64,000 nt of DNA from Dongia_A sp035695765 (GCA_035695765.1 DASRRI010000027.1:1-64000), one strand, 5' to 3'. Positions 51,584-60,519 are shown, counted from the first letter of the stretch. The notes: a model not told the origin generated them from the letters alone. Numbers and translations are program-made.

Positions 51584-53656
51584 TCAGCGGGCGGAAAGCT
51601 GCGCCAGTTCACGCCGGAAGGGCACGGCATCGCCGATGTCGGGCCCGTCCAGCTCCTCCGCATAGCGATGGCCGGCATAGGTCGCCCAGGCGATCGGCGC
51701 CGGCGCATTGGCATCGCCGATCAGCTTGACGCTGCGGATGCCGGAATCGATCCATTGCATCTGGCGGGACTTGAGTTCGAGATAGAGGGCGTCGTTGGGC
51801 AGCCGTGCCGTCACCAGCACCACGGCGTCGCAGGCGATCTGCGACACCCGGCCGGAATAGGTGCAGGCGATTTCGGCGTGATCACGCGCGATGCTCATCA
51901 GGCCGCGCGTCACATGAATGTCCACGCCGAGCTCGATCAGCCGGTTCTGGATGAAGGCCTGCTCCAGCGTGTTGGTGCTCCAGTCCGACACGCAGGTCGA
52001 TGGCGTGACGAACCGGACGTTGTTGCCGCTCTTGACCAGCAGCTCCGCCAGCACGCCGCCCATATAGTAGTGGTCGTCGTCATAGAGCAGCACGTCGCCT
52101 TTCGGCCGCTTCCCCGCCATCAGGTCATCGGGTGTGAAGATCGGCATGGCGGTATCGATGGCAATGGGCCGGGTCTGGAACCGCGCGACGCCATCGCGCC
52201 TCCAGGTCGCGCCGGTCGCAATCGCGACGTGATTGAACCCGAATTCCAGCACCTCATCCGTGGACAAGGCCGAATCCAGATAGACCTGCACATCCGGCAT
52301 TTTCTGGATCTGTCCCACGCGATAATCACGCACGCGGCCCCAGGCGGCGAGGCCCGGCAGGCGGCATTCCTTGGCAACGCGCCCGCCCAGCTCCGTCCCC
52401 GCTTCCGCCAGCGCAACCTCGTATCCGCGCAGGCCGAGGCCGCGGGCGGCCGACAGGCCGGCCGGCCCAGCGCCGACGATCAGCACGCGCGTGTCGGATT
52501 CCTTCGTGCGCATGATCTCGGGATGCCAGCCTTTGCGCCATTCCTCCATGAAGGTCGGATTCTGGGTGCAGCGTGACAGCGCGCCGGTCATGTCGCCGGT
52601 CACGCAGATGTTGCAGCCGATGCATTCGCGGATGTCATCCAGACGTCCCTCTTCGATCTTCTTGGGCAGGAACGGATCGGCGATCGAAGGCCGCGCCGCG
52701 CCGATCAGATCGAGAATCCCGGACTTGACTTGCCGCACCATCGCATCGGGTGAGGTGAAGCGGCCCACGGCTACCACCGGCTTGCTGGTCAGCGCCTTGA
52801 TGCCCTTCACGTAGTCTTCGAGGCAGCCTTCGCCGGCGAAGCGCGAGGTGCTCGAACAATAGTCCCACGATCCGTGCGCCAAGTCCCACAAGTCCGGCAA
52901 TTCGGCCAGCATAGCGATGACATCGCGGATCTCCGCATTGGTGATACCGCCGTCACCCATCATCTCATCAACCAGGATGCGCACTGGGACAGCGCAGGAA
53001 TCGCCAATCGCGTCCTTGGTATCCTCGATCAGCTCCTTGAGCAGCCGCGCGCGGTTCTCCAACGATCCGCCATATTCATCTGTGCGCTGGTTGGTGCGGC
53101 GGGAGAGGAAATGCTGCGCGGCGCCGAAGCCATGCGCGCCATAGACATAGACCAGGTCGAAGCCCGCCTGCTTGGCCCGCACCGCAGCCGCGCGATGCCA
53201 GCGGCGCAGATTGCGGATATCCTCGCGATCCATCCCCCGCGCCTGCACCGGGTCGTTGGTGAAAGTGAGGATCGGCAGGTTCATCGGCCCCAGCGGCGTC
53301 TCGCGCGAGTGGAGGTTGGGGCCATTCATGCCGTTGTAGCAGAGCTCGATGCCAGCCAGCGCGCCGCCCTCATGGATCGCATCGGCGATGCGCGTCAGCA
53401 TCGGCATGTCCTGGTCGTCCCAGATGCGCAGCTCGATGAAGGGCGTGATCTCCGAAGAATGGTGAATCTCCGCCTGCTCGGTGCACAACACCGCCCAGCC
53501 GCCCGTCGCTTTCACGCGCCGCATCTCGGCGTTTGCGGAAGGGTCGCGATAGCCAGCGCCGTTGCAATGCGGCACCTGGTAGAAGCGGTTCTTCGCGACC
53601 TTGGGGCCGATCTTCACCGGCTCGAACAGAATGTCGTAACGCGGATCGCGCGCCAT
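51584..53656 (-). CDS. Dimethylamine/trimethylamine dehydrogenase-like flavoprotein
   Basis: ATG 53656 gives a 690-residue protein that matches trimethylamine dehydrogenase: ARDPRYDILFEPVKIGP at the N-terminus, Cys31 in RFYQVPHCNGAG (the residue that carries 6-S-cysteinyl-FMN), VYVYGAHGF, ARPSIADPFLPKKIEEGR, the 4Fe-4S segment CIGCNIC...C, and a C-terminal nucleotide-binding domain (RVLIVGAGPAGLSAARGL). Gln61 replaces the Tyr60 of TMADH (Met-counted), as I recall for dimethylamine dehydrogenase. Stachydrine-type demethylases share this fold. It lies 11 bp after a LysR gene. Confidence 0.83.
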   Translation of the reverse strand: MARDPRYDILFEPVKIGPKVAKNRFYQVPHCNGAGYRDPSANAEMRRVKATGGWAVLCTEQAEIHHSSEITPFIELRIWDDQDMPMLTRIADAIHEGGALAGIELCYNGMNGPNLHSRETPLGPMNLPILTFTNDPVQARGMDREDIRNLRRWHRAAAVRAKQAGFDLVYVYGAHGFGAAQHFLSRRTNQRTDEYGGSLENRARLLKELIEDTKDAIGDSCAVPVRILVDEMMGDGGITNAEIRDVIAMLAELPDLWDLAHGSWDYCSSTSRFAGEGCLEDYVKGIKALTSKPVVAVGRFTSPDAMVRQVKSGILDLIGAARPSIADPFLPKKIEEGRLDDIRECIGCNICVTGDMTGALSRCTQNPTFMEEWRKGWHPEIMRTKESDTRVLIVGAGPAGLSAARGLGLRGYEVALAEAGTELGGRVAKECRLPGLAAWGRVRDYRVGQIQKMPDVQVYLDSALSTDEVLEFGFNHVAIATGATWRRDGVARFQTRPIAIDTAMPIFTPDDLMAGKRPKGDVLLYDDDHYYMGGVLAELLVKSGNNVRFVTPSTCVSDWSTNTLEQAFIQNRLIELGVDIHVTRGLMSIARDHAEIACTYSGRVSQIACDAVVLVTARLPNDALYLELKSRQMQWIDSGIRSVKLIGDANAPAPIAWATYAGHRYAEELDGPDIGDAVPFRRELAQLSAR

Positions 53657-53667
53657 GACGGCACCTT

Positions 53668-54597
53668 CTACTTGGATTGAGTGATGAGGCCGGGAATGCC
53701 GCGCTGATTGATCGCGGTGCGGCAATGTTCCTCGAACTCGATGAGGGCGCGCGGCCTCCCGGATTGGCGCAAGCTCGCGATGCCAAGGCTCATCGGCCGG
53801 TATGGGCCTTTGAGCGGCACGATCTGCAAGGGCTTGCCATCGAGCGCCGCCGGATTGCGCGGCCGCGCATTGAACAAGGCATAGCCATATTCGTTCGCGA
53901 CCATGGTGCGGATGACGTCGGGATGCTTGGAGCGCGCGGCGATCTGCGGCGTCAGGCCTTCCTGGAAGAACAATGACAGGAAATATTCGCGGCTGAGCGG
54001 CAGGTCGAGCAGGATCAGCGGCTCCGGCGCCAGATCATGCAGCGACAGCGAGCGCCGCTGCGCCAGCTTGTGCTCCGGCCACAGCAACGCATAAGGCGGC
54101 AGCTGCGCCAGCGGTTCGAACTGGACGTCCTCCGGCACCTGCAGATCGTAGGTCAGCAGGATATCGATCTCGCCGCGCCGCAACCGGTCTATCAGATGCT
54201 CCTGGTCGCCTTCGTGGATCGAGACCAGAACTGCCGGGAAGCGCTGCTGAAAGGCGTGACACAGTTCCGGCAGGATGATCGGCGCCAGCGTAACCAGGCA
54301 CCCGACATTGAGCGGCCCGCGCGCCTGCTCGGTCAGATCGCGCGCCGCGGCATAGAGCGCATCCGCCTGCGCCAGCAGCGCCTTCGCCTCGCGCAGCATC
54401 TGCCGCCCGCTGGCCGTCAGCGACAGGCCCTGCGCGTGATGCCGGATGAACAGCTGCAGCCCCAGCTCCTTTTCCAGATGCGCGATGGCGGCGGAGATCG
54501 AAGGCGGCGAAATCGCAATGCGCTCCGAAGCCAGTGCGATGGAGCTGGCTTCCGCCGCCGCGACGAAATATTGCAAATGGCGCAGGGTGAAGCGCAT
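53668..54597 (-). CDS. LysR-family transcriptional regulator
   Basis: The 309-residue protein has an N-terminal LysR wHTH (MRFTLRHLQYFVAAAEASSIALASERIAISPPSISAAIAHLEKELGLQLFIRHHAQGLSLTASG) and a two-lobed ligand domain (PLNVGCLVTLAPIILPELC; EIDILLTYDLQV). It is transcribed in the same direction as the dimethylamine dehydrogenase-like gene, 11 bp ahead of it, rather than divergently as is most common for LysR genes. An intergenic palindromic element separates it from the DUF1028 gene. It probably activates the flavoprotein or the upstream catabolic operon. Confidence 0.93.
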   Translation of the reverse strand: MRFTLRHLQYFVAAAEASSIALASERIAISPPSISAAIAHLEKELGLQLFIRHHAQGLSLTASGRQMLREAKALLAQADALYAAARDLTEQARGPLNVGCLVTLAPIILPELCHAFQQRFPAVLVSIHEGDQEHLIDRLRRGEIDILLTYDLQVPEDVQFEPLAQLPPYALLWPEHKLAQRRSLSLHDLAPEPLILLDLPLSREYFLSLFFQEGLTPQIAARSKHPDVIRTMVANEYGYALFNARPRNPAALDGKPLQIVPLKGPYRPMSLGIASLRQSGRPRALIEFEEHCRTAINQRGIPGLITQSK

Positions 54598-54635
54598 CAG
54601 GTTTATGGCACTTTGAATCGCGCCTGCGGCGCGGA

Positions 54636-54764
54636 CCCCTCACCCTGTCCCTCTCCCTCCCGTCGGCGTAGCCCGACATTCGTCGGTGGGGGAGAGGGGA
54701 CGCTGTTGCCGGGCTCGCGCGAAAAGCCCCTCTCCCCTCGAGGGAGAGGGGCTGGGGTGAGGGG
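54636..54764. repeat. Intergenic palindromic (REP/BIME-like) element
   Basis: The stretch between the LysR and DUF1028 genes contains 25-nt inverted arms, CCCCTCACCCTGTCCCTCTC... at 54636-54660 and its near reverse complement at 54740-54764, plus an inner near-perfect palindrome around 54725-54753 centred on CCTCGAGG. Such GAGAGGGG repeats are common intergenic elements in proteobacteria. It may stabilise or terminate RNA between the two transcription units. Confidence 0.65.
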
Positions 54765-54794
54765 GGAAGCGAAGACCGACGCCAACATCACACC

Positions 54795-55469
54795 TTACTT
54801 ATCCCCCGGCACACCAAAGCTCGGCGCTACCGTCGGGTTGAGAGCTCGCGTGACGTAGTCTTCCATTTGCGGCTGGTAGATGCCCCACAGCCGGCGCAAT
54901 TCCGCGATTGGGTCGCCATCGGACCAGTCAACGCGCAGATCGGCGATTGGCCAGGGCACGTCGCGCACGATCAGCATACCGGCGGAATGAACCGGCCCCT
55001 CCTCACCACCGGCCGCCATCGCTGCTTCCATCGCCGTCAGCAGGCGATCGCCGAGATGACCCTGCGCGCGTTGGAACGCCGCCACCATCTTTGCCGGTAT
55101 CTCCTCATTGCGCAGCAGATTGCCCGCCGCGACAACATTCATCGCCTGCGCGGTCGCGTGGGTGCCCAGCGTATGGTCGCCGGAATGCGCCGCCACGCCG
55201 CCTTTGGCATCGACTGCGGTCAATTGACGGAAAGCGATGTGAGGCGCCGATTGCTTCAGCGCCGCAATCGCCTGTTCCGCACTCGCGCCCGCCGCCATCA
55301 GCTCGAGTCCCCTGGGACCAAGCCTCGGATCAGTGATGTTCTGCGTGCCGAATGCGCCGACGCACGCGCGCGCATGGGCGCAGCGCGCGGCGACCGCGGG
55401 CGAGGAGGACGAGACCGCGATGCCGAACATGCCCGTCTCGGCACAGCGCGCGGCGATCGAGAACGTCAT
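54795..55469 (-). CDS. DUF1028 (Ntn-hydrolase-like) protein
   Basis: The 224-residue protein begins MTFSIAARCAETGMFGIAVSSSSPAVAARCAHA and continues GAFGTQNITDPRLGPRGLELMAAGASAEQAIAALKQ, the DUF1028 signature. The family resembles N-terminal nucleophile hydrolases, but the reaction is not established. Its start overlaps the ridA-like stop by four bases. Recurrent pairing of DUF1028 with RidA and flavin monooxygenases suggests a role in degrading a nitrogenous intermediate. Confidence 0.9.
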   Translation of the reverse strand: MTFSIAARCAETGMFGIAVSSSSPAVAARCAHARACVGAFGTQNITDPRLGPRGLELMAAGASAEQAIAALKQSAPHIAFRQLTAVDAKGGVAAHSGDHTLGTHATAQAMNVVAAGNLLRNEEIPAKMVAAFQRAQGHLGDRLLTAMEAAMAAGGEEGPVHSAGMLIVRDVPWPIADLRVDWSDGDPIAELRRLWGIYQPQMEDYVTRALNPTVAPSFGVPGDK

Positions 55470-55909
55470 TTCTTGCCCTTCTTCTTCTTCGGTTTGTAAC
55501 CATCGGGGATGACGGCGGTGGCGTCGATTTCAACCACCCATTCCGGCCGCGCCAGCGCGTGAACGACCAGGCCGGTCGAAACCGGGAACACGCCCTTCAG
55601 CCACTTGCCCATGGATCGGTAGACCGCCTCGCGATAGCGGATGTCGGTGAGGTACACGACGATCTTCACGATATGGCGGAGCTCGCTGCCCGCTTCCTCG
55701 AGCAGCATGGCGATGTTGGACATGGCCTTGTCCGCCTGCTTGCCCGCGTCGCCGACATGGAGCGAGGCGCGGGTATCCAGATCCTGCGCGATCTGGCCGC
55801 GCAGATAGACGGTATTTCCCGCCACCACCGCCTGGCAGAGGTCATTGTCCAGCTTCTGTTCCGGATAGGTGTCCTTGGTGTTGAACTTGCGAATACGTGT
55901 GTGCGCCAT
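55466..55909 (-). CDS. RidA/YjgF-family protein
   Basis: The 147-residue protein contains QAVVAGNTVYLRGQIAQDLDTR, AGSELRHIVKIVVYLTDIRYR and ALARPEWVVEIDATAVIPDGY, with Arg121 matching the catalytic arginine of RidA. RidA hydrolyses enamine or imine intermediates, and some relatives are 2-aminomuconate deaminases. A Lys-rich tail (KPKKKKGKK) is unusual. It lies 3 bp after the HpaB-like gene and overlaps the DUF1028 gene by four bases, so all four are coupled. Confidence 0.9.
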   Translation of the reverse strand: MAHTRIRKFNTKDTYPEQKLDNDLCQAVVAGNTVYLRGQIAQDLDTRASLHVGDAGKQADKAMSNIAMLLEEAGSELRHIVKIVVYLTDIRYREAVYRSMGKWLKGVFPVSTGLVVHALARPEWVVEIDATAVIPDGYKPKKKKGKK

Positions 55910-55912
55910 TTT

Positions 55913-57430
55913 CTATTCCGCCGCCTTCTTGCTTGCCCCGTCGAACCACTTGACCACCGCGCTGTCGCCCGGCGCGCGCTTGAGCTTGCCCATCACCTTG
56001 TCGCTGAGGCCGGCCGATTTGCGCACGAAATCCAGCGATCCGTCCCAGTCGAAATTGCGATAGACCGCCGCCAGATGCGCGAAGGGCGGCGATTGCGCGA
56101 ACAACTGGAACGTCAGGCGATGGCCCGCATAATCCGAATTGAGCAGATCGCGCGCGTAGGCCAGCAGCCGGCGCCGATCGTCCGCCACCCAATCCTCGTT
56201 GATGGTGTAGAACTTCTCCAGCCACTTGCCCGCCTCGGGATGATGGAAGGCGGCGAAGTCCGGCGTCACGCAGATCTGCCCGCCGCATAGTTCGCGCGCG
56301 AGATGCATCATGCGCGGCAGGTTCGTGCAGGCATGGACCCTGCCGGTATAGAGCAGCGACTGGTTGGGCATCAGCAGCCCGCGCGGGCTCTTCTCCGCCA
56401 ACGCAATCGCTGCCGTCAGGTGCGCATTGATGCCCTCGCGATAGACCGCGATCTCCGCCAGCTTCTCCTGGACAGCCTGCTGCTTGTCGAGCCCGGTCTG
56501 GCGCGCGTTGAAAAGCGCAGCGCCGATCATCATGTCGGCGAATTTCATGATCCGCTGCACGAAGGCATAGGCGCTATAGCGGTGGAGCGTCATGCGGATG
56601 AACATCGCCGCCTTGGTGTGGCGGTAGAACAGCACGTTCTCCCACGGGATCAGAACATTGTCGAAGACGACCAGCGAATCGACCTCGTCGAACCGGTTGG
56701 CCAGTGGATAATCCTCGATCGGGCCGCGTCCCGCGAAGCCGGTGCGGCAGATCATGCTGATGCCGGGCGAGCCGAGGTCGACGATGAAGCCGACGGCATA
56801 GTCGGATAGCTGCGAATCGCCCCAATTGGCGATCGTCGGCTTGGTGAAGGCCTGGTTGGCATAGGCCGCCGCGGTCTCATATTTGGCGCCGCGCACGATG
56901 ATGCCCTTGTCGGTCTCCTTCACCACATGCAGCAGCATGTCGGGGTCCTGGTCCTGCGGGCGCTTGGAACGGTCGCCCTTGGGATCGGTGTTCGCGGAGA
57001 CATGGAAGGGATCGTGCTTGATCACCTTGTCGATGTGGCGCGCGATGTTCTCGGAGAATTGCGGGTCGACCTCGTTGAGGACATCCTGGCCGTCGTAGAG
57101 CGACCACATCTCTCCCACCGTCTCGTCGCCGACGCGGGTGATGACGCCCTTCACATCCTCGAATACAGCGTCGGTGGCGCGCCGCTTGTCCCACCAATCC
57201 TGCTGGCTATGCGGCAGCTTGAGGCCGGTCGCGAACCGCTCCCCGCCCTCCTCATAGGTCATGACATCGCGCGTCGCCGCTTCGTGCTGCATGTCGTAGA
57301 TGCGGGCGCGGATATCGACCAGCGGCTTGAACGCCGGATGGCTTGGCACGTCCTTGACCTTCTCGCCGTTGATATAGACGGCGCGGCCGTCGCGCATGCT
57401 GTCGAGATACTGCTTGCCGGTGCGGATCAT
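55913..57430 (-). CDS. HpaB-type FADH2-dependent monooxygenase, large component
   Basis: The 505-residue enzyme starts MIRTGKQYLDSMRDGRAVYINGEKVKDV, typical of 4-hydroxyphenylacetate 3-monooxygenase. Further family segments are KLPHSQQDWWDKRRATDAVFED, EVDSLVVFDNVLIPWENVLFYRH and LYTGRVHACTNLPRMMHLARELCGGQICVTPDFAAF. It hydroxylates an aromatic or heteroaromatic ring with FADH2 delivered by the HpaC-like reductase 11 bp upstream. The rest of the homoprotocatechuate pathway is absent, so 4-hydroxyphenylacetate is not assured. Confidence 0.9.
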   Translation of the reverse strand: MIRTGKQYLDSMRDGRAVYINGEKVKDVPSHPAFKPLVDIRARIYDMQHEAATRDVMTYEEGGERFATGLKLPHSQQDWWDKRRATDAVFEDVKGVITRVGDETVGEMWSLYDGQDVLNEVDPQFSENIARHIDKVIKHDPFHVSANTDPKGDRSKRPQDQDPDMLLHVVKETDKGIIVRGAKYETAAAYANQAFTKPTIANWGDSQLSDYAVGFIVDLGSPGISMICRTGFAGRGPIEDYPLANRFDEVDSLVVFDNVLIPWENVLFYRHTKAAMFIRMTLHRYSAYAFVQRIMKFADMMIGAALFNARQTGLDKQQAVQEKLAEIAVYREGINAHLTAAIALAEKSPRGLLMPNQSLLYTGRVHACTNLPRMMHLARELCGGQICVTPDFAAFHHPEAGKWLEKFYTINEDWVADDRRRLLAYARDLLNSDYAGHRLTFQLFAQSPPFAHLAAVYRNFDWDGSLDFVRKSAGLSDKVMGKLKRAPGDSAVVKWFDGASKKAAE

Positions 57431-57441
57431 GATGGCTCTCT

Positions 57442-57960
57442 TCAGAGGATGGGCTGCGCGATGGAATAAGCGCGGCGGGAATAGACGAGGCTGCTGGCTT
57501 TGGGCTGCGCGGTGCGGTGCGTCGCCAGCACGCGGCCGATCAGGATCTGATGGCTGCCCGCCGCGACCTCGCGATCCAGCGCGCAGGCAAACGCGGCAAC
57601 CGACTCAGAAAGGTGCCATCCCGTTTCCGCGCGCTGCCAATCGGCGCAGGTGAAATCATAGGGCGGAACGCGCTCCGACCGGCCGGCGAAGACGTCGGCC
57701 AGGAAGCTCTGCGCGGCCGAGAGGACGTTGACGCAGAACCCGCCATTCGCCGCAATGGCTGCGGCAGCGGGGCTCTTGCGGTTGATGCAAGCGAGGAGCA
57801 TCGGCGGATCGGCCGAGACCGACGCGAAGGCGCTGACCGTGACGCCGAAACGGCCGGCGGACCCATCGGTCGTGACCAGGGTAACGCCGGTCGCCGCTTC
57901 GGCCATGCCTTCCAGGAAGCTGCGCCGCTCTTCTTCGGTGGAGATTCCGTTCTTCATCAT
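57442..57960 (-). CDS. HpaC-type flavin reductase
   Basis: ATG 57960 (GGGGAGA upstream) gives 172 residues, with the next ATG at 57957 equally possible; a longer frame to 58014 is unlikely. The flavin-reductase fold shows FLEGMAEAATGVTLVTTDG, GRFGVTVSAFASVSADPPMLLACINRKSPAAAAI, FCVNVLSAAQSFLADVFAG and IGRVLATH. It should supply reduced flavin to the HpaB-type monooxygenase. It is the first gene of the hpaC-hpaB-ridA-DUF1028 operon. Confidence 0.9.
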   Translation of the reverse strand: MMKNGISTEEERRSFLEGMAEAATGVTLVTTDGSAGRFGVTVSAFASVSADPPMLLACINRKSPAAAAIAANGGFCVNVLSAAQSFLADVFAGRSERVPPYDFTCADWQRAETGWHLSESVAAFACALDREVAAGSHQILIGRVLATHRTAQPKASSLVYSRRAYSIAQPIL

Positions 57961-58056
57961 CACGTCTCCCCATGGAACCGATGCATCTCCATGGTCCGCC
58001 GAATGGGGGCGCAAGTAAAATAGTTCTTTTGGAGCTTTTAACTCAGAAATCCTGAT

Positions 58057-58596
58057 TCAGCGGAGCCGCCGCGCCACGGCGATGAACAGACGGGCCAGGT
58101 TCCGCGCGTCGGCCAGCGCCTCGTGCGGCGTTCCCTCCCAGTCGAGGTCGAACCGCTCCAGCGCCTCATCCAGCCCCAGCCGGTAGGTGAGGCCGAGCAG
58201 CCCGCGCACCTGGGCGGCGAGATCATGGAAGCAGCCGAGGAACGGCAGTTCCGCTCCCGCCCGCTCGCAGCTCTCTCGGATCAGCGCGTCGTCGCGCCCC
58301 CAGGCGCACCAATCGCTTTGGCCGAAGGTCTTGCGGATCGTGCGCACGACCTCAGGGAGGGGCGGCGCGCCCTCCGCTTCGTTCGGCATGATCCCTGTGA
58401 ACGTGCTGCAGAAGGGCGAGATGGCGGAGACCTGCGGGCGCACCAGGAACAGCTTCTCGCGCCTGATATCGAGATCGTCTGTCTTGAGATCGACGATGCC
58501 GATGGCGATCACCTCCGGCAGCTCGCCGGCTGGCGGCGCGCCCTCCCAGCAGGTCAGCTCGACATCGACGAACAGGATGCGGTTGTATTTGCTCAT
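58057..58596 (-). CDS. 3'-5' exonuclease (DnaQ-like, DEDDh)
   Basis: The 179-residue protein has DEDDh motifs: ILFVDVELTCWEG (Exo I, Asp and Glu), a central SWGRDDALIRESCER-like region with WGRDD, and the Exo III HEALADARNLARLF with His and Asp. It is likely to trim RNA or DNA 3' ends, similar to the KapD/ERI-type single-domain proteins. It stands alone, before the ECF sigma gene and after the flavin reductase operon. Confidence 0.88.
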   Translation of the reverse strand: MSKYNRILFVDVELTCWEGAPPAGELPEVIAIGIVDLKTDDLDIRREKLFLVRPQVSAISPFCSTFTGIMPNEAEGAPPLPEVVRTIRKTFGQSDWCAWGRDDALIRESCERAGAELPFLGCFHDLAAQVRGLLGLTYRLGLDEALERFDLDWEGTPHEALADARNLARLFIAVARRLR

Positions 58597-58644
58597 CAGC
58601 GCATCTGACCCAGAGGGTGCGCGCTTGGCAAGCGCGACACTGGA

Positions 58645-59559
58645 TCAGGCGCGCAGCGTCTTCAGCTTGTCGGGGTTGCGCACGGCGTAGATGCGGTGGA
58701 TGGCGCCGTCCTGAATCTCGAATGAGAGGGTCTGATGGATTGTCCCATCTGGAAGCACGATCAGGAAGCCCGGCAATCCGTTGATGAGCGAGGGCCGAAA
58801 TTCCGTGCCTTCCGCGAAGGGCACCTTTTTCCGAACGCCCAACACGAAGGCGATGACCTTGTCGCGGCCGAGGATCGGATTCAGCGCGGCCCTCACCTTG
58901 CCGCCGCCATCGCTGATCAGGACCGCATCCTCGGCCAGCAGATGCACAAGCTGCGTGGGATCGCCGGAGCCCGCGGCTGCCAGGAAGGCAGCCGCGATGC
59001 GCGCCTGGTCCTCAGACCTGGCATCGAAGCGCGGCCGCCCCGCCTCGATATGCTTCCGCGCCCGGGTGGCGAGCTGCCGACAGGCAGCCTCGTCACGGCG
59101 CAATACCTCGGCCACTTGCGCGAAGCTCATCTCGAACACGTCATGCAGCAGGAAGGCCGCGCGCTCCAGCGGTGACAGGCGCTCCAGCAGCAGCAGGAAC
59201 GCGACGGACAGATCCTGCGCCAGCTCGGCCGGATCATCCGCCGTTGCCGGCGCGATCATCGGCCCAATGAGAGGCTCGGGCAGCCACGGACCGACGTAGG
59301 TTTCACGCTGAGCCCGCGCGGACTTCAAGCGATCGAGGCAGAGCCGCGTTGTCGCCTTGCTGAGCCAGGCGCGCGGGTTCTCGATTCCAGCCCGCGCCTT
59401 GGCGCCGATGCGGTGCCAGCGGATATAGGCATCCTGCACCGCATCCTCCGCCTCCGCCATCGAGGAGAGCATGCGATAAGCGAGCCCGCGCAGATAGGCG
59501 CGGTGCGGCTCGAACAATGCCGCCGGGTCATCGTGCGCGATCTGGATCGTCTCAGGCAT
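58645..59559 (-). CDS. ECF41-type RNA polymerase sigma factor
   Basis: ATG 59559 lies eight bases inside the upstream gene's stop, giving 304 residues. Sigma regions 2 and 4 read MLSSMAEAEDAVQDAYIRWHRI and LHDVFEMSFAQVAEVLRRDEAACRQLATRARKH. The C-terminal SnoaL-like extension has DGGGK (217-221) and NPDKL (295-299), the two motifs described for ECF41 proteins, which use this domain as an internal regulator instead of an anti-sigma factor. It is the last gene of an operon with a carboxymuconolactone decarboxylase-like protein. Confidence 0.94.
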   Translation of the reverse strand: MPETIQIAHDDPAALFEPHRAYLRGLAYRMLSSMAEAEDAVQDAYIRWHRIGAKARAGIENPRAWLSKATTRLCLDRLKSARAQRETYVGPWLPEPLIGPMIAPATADDPAELAQDLSVAFLLLLERLSPLERAAFLLHDVFEMSFAQVAEVLRRDEAACRQLATRARKHIEAGRPRFDARSEDQARIAAAFLAAAGSGDPTQLVHLLAEDAVLISDGGGKVRAALNPILGRDKVIAFVLGVRKKVPFAEGTEFRPSLINGLPGFLIVLPDGTIHQTLSFEIQDGAIHRIYAVRNPDKLKTLRA

Positions 59560-60100
59560 AGGCGACCTTGTTCGGTGCGATGGCAACGCCGCCGATCTCC
59601 ACTGACTGGCAGGACTGACCATGGCCCAGTGCGTATTTCATCGCCGGAAACGTCCGAGTCGTGACGATATTGATCGCGATCGCGCCAAGCGCCTTGCGGC
59701 CCCAACGCTGCACGATCTCTTCGCGCAGATCGTCGAGCTGTTCGTTCCTGTCCAGCACCGCCTTGGCGAAGCGATAGCCGAGCGACGCCTCTGCGCTCAT
59801 CCGCCCAACATCGCCGGCGATGATCGCGCGCAGGTCGGACTCCGACACGCCGCCCTGCTCCGCCATGCTGACACCCAGCTGGACGCAGGGTCCGCAGTCC
59901 TCGCGCATCGCCGCCACGATCTTGGCGGCGTACCAGGCCGCGGCCGGTGCATCTGCACGATAGGCGGCGACCTTGGACAATCGCGCCAGGGCAAAGCCCG
60001 CCGCCGGATCGGCATCGACCAATTCCTGGCCGTAGCTCGTGTCATAGCCGAAGGCATCGCCGAATGCGCGCAGCTGGCGCTTCATGAACCACTTCAGCAT
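59552..60100 (-). CDS. Carboxymuconolactone decarboxylase/AhpD-like protein
   Basis: ATG 60100, preceded by AGGAGAGG, gives 182 residues; the longer frame to 60139 is not needed. The CxxC motif Cys69-GP-Cys72 in AAMREDCGPCVQLGVSMAE is that of AhpD-type proteins, which act in peroxide or thiol chemistry. Such proteins are the commonest partners of ECF41 sigma factors. It overlaps the sigma gene start by eight bases and the membrane-protein stop by one. Confidence 0.9.
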   Translation of the reverse strand: MLKWFMKRQLRAFGDAFGYDTSYGQELVDADPAAGFALARLSKVAAYRADAPAAAWYAAKIVAAMREDCGPCVQLGVSMAEQGGVSESDLRAIIAGDVGRMSAEASLGYRFAKAVLDRNEQLDDLREEIVQRWGRKALGAIAINIVTTRTFPAMKYALGHGQSCQSVEIGGVAIAPNKVAYA

Positions 60101-60489
60101 CACACCTCTCCTGTCGCATAGATCTTGGATCGCGGCCACAGAATTGCCAGCGCGGCGATGACGGTCGGCGCAATGACCGCCAGGATCGCCGTCACGCCGC
60201 CCCCGCCATGCCCCTCAGCGAACTCCACCACATGGAACAGCGCATGCAAGCCAAGGAAGGTCAGCGCCACCAGGGCCGCAGCCCGCTCGCGCGGCCGCGC
60301 CGCAAACCAGGCAAGGCCAAGGCCCGCTGCCGCATAGGCCGCGCCGACATCGCGCACGAAATGGGCGTTGAAGGCGCCGGTGTCCGCGACGCCGAGCACA
60401 AGCGCCCACCAGTTCTCCGCCGCCAGCATCATCACGCCGCCATTGGCCAGGGTGGCGAGAGCGATGATCCACAGGATCGTTCTGCGCAT
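60100..60489 (-). CDS. Small four-helix membrane protein
   Basis: The 129-residue protein has four hydrophobic segments (about residues 5-25, 50-62, 70-88 and 100-117) and no known enzymatic motif; HALFHVVEFAEGH in the middle contains three histidines. It leads the operon with the ECF41 sigma factor and AhpD-like protein and overlaps the latter by one base. It might sense or relay an envelope or oxidative signal, but no family is recognised. Confidence 0.75.
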   Translation of the reverse strand: MRRTILWIIALATLANGGVMMLAAENWWALVLGVADTGAFNAHFVRDVGAAYAAAGLGLAWFAARPRERAAALVALTFLGLHALFHVVEFAEGHGGGGVTAILAVIAPTVIAALAILWPRSKIYATGEV

Positions 60490-60519
60490 GGGTTTCCTCT
60501 GATCGGTGACCGATCTTAA

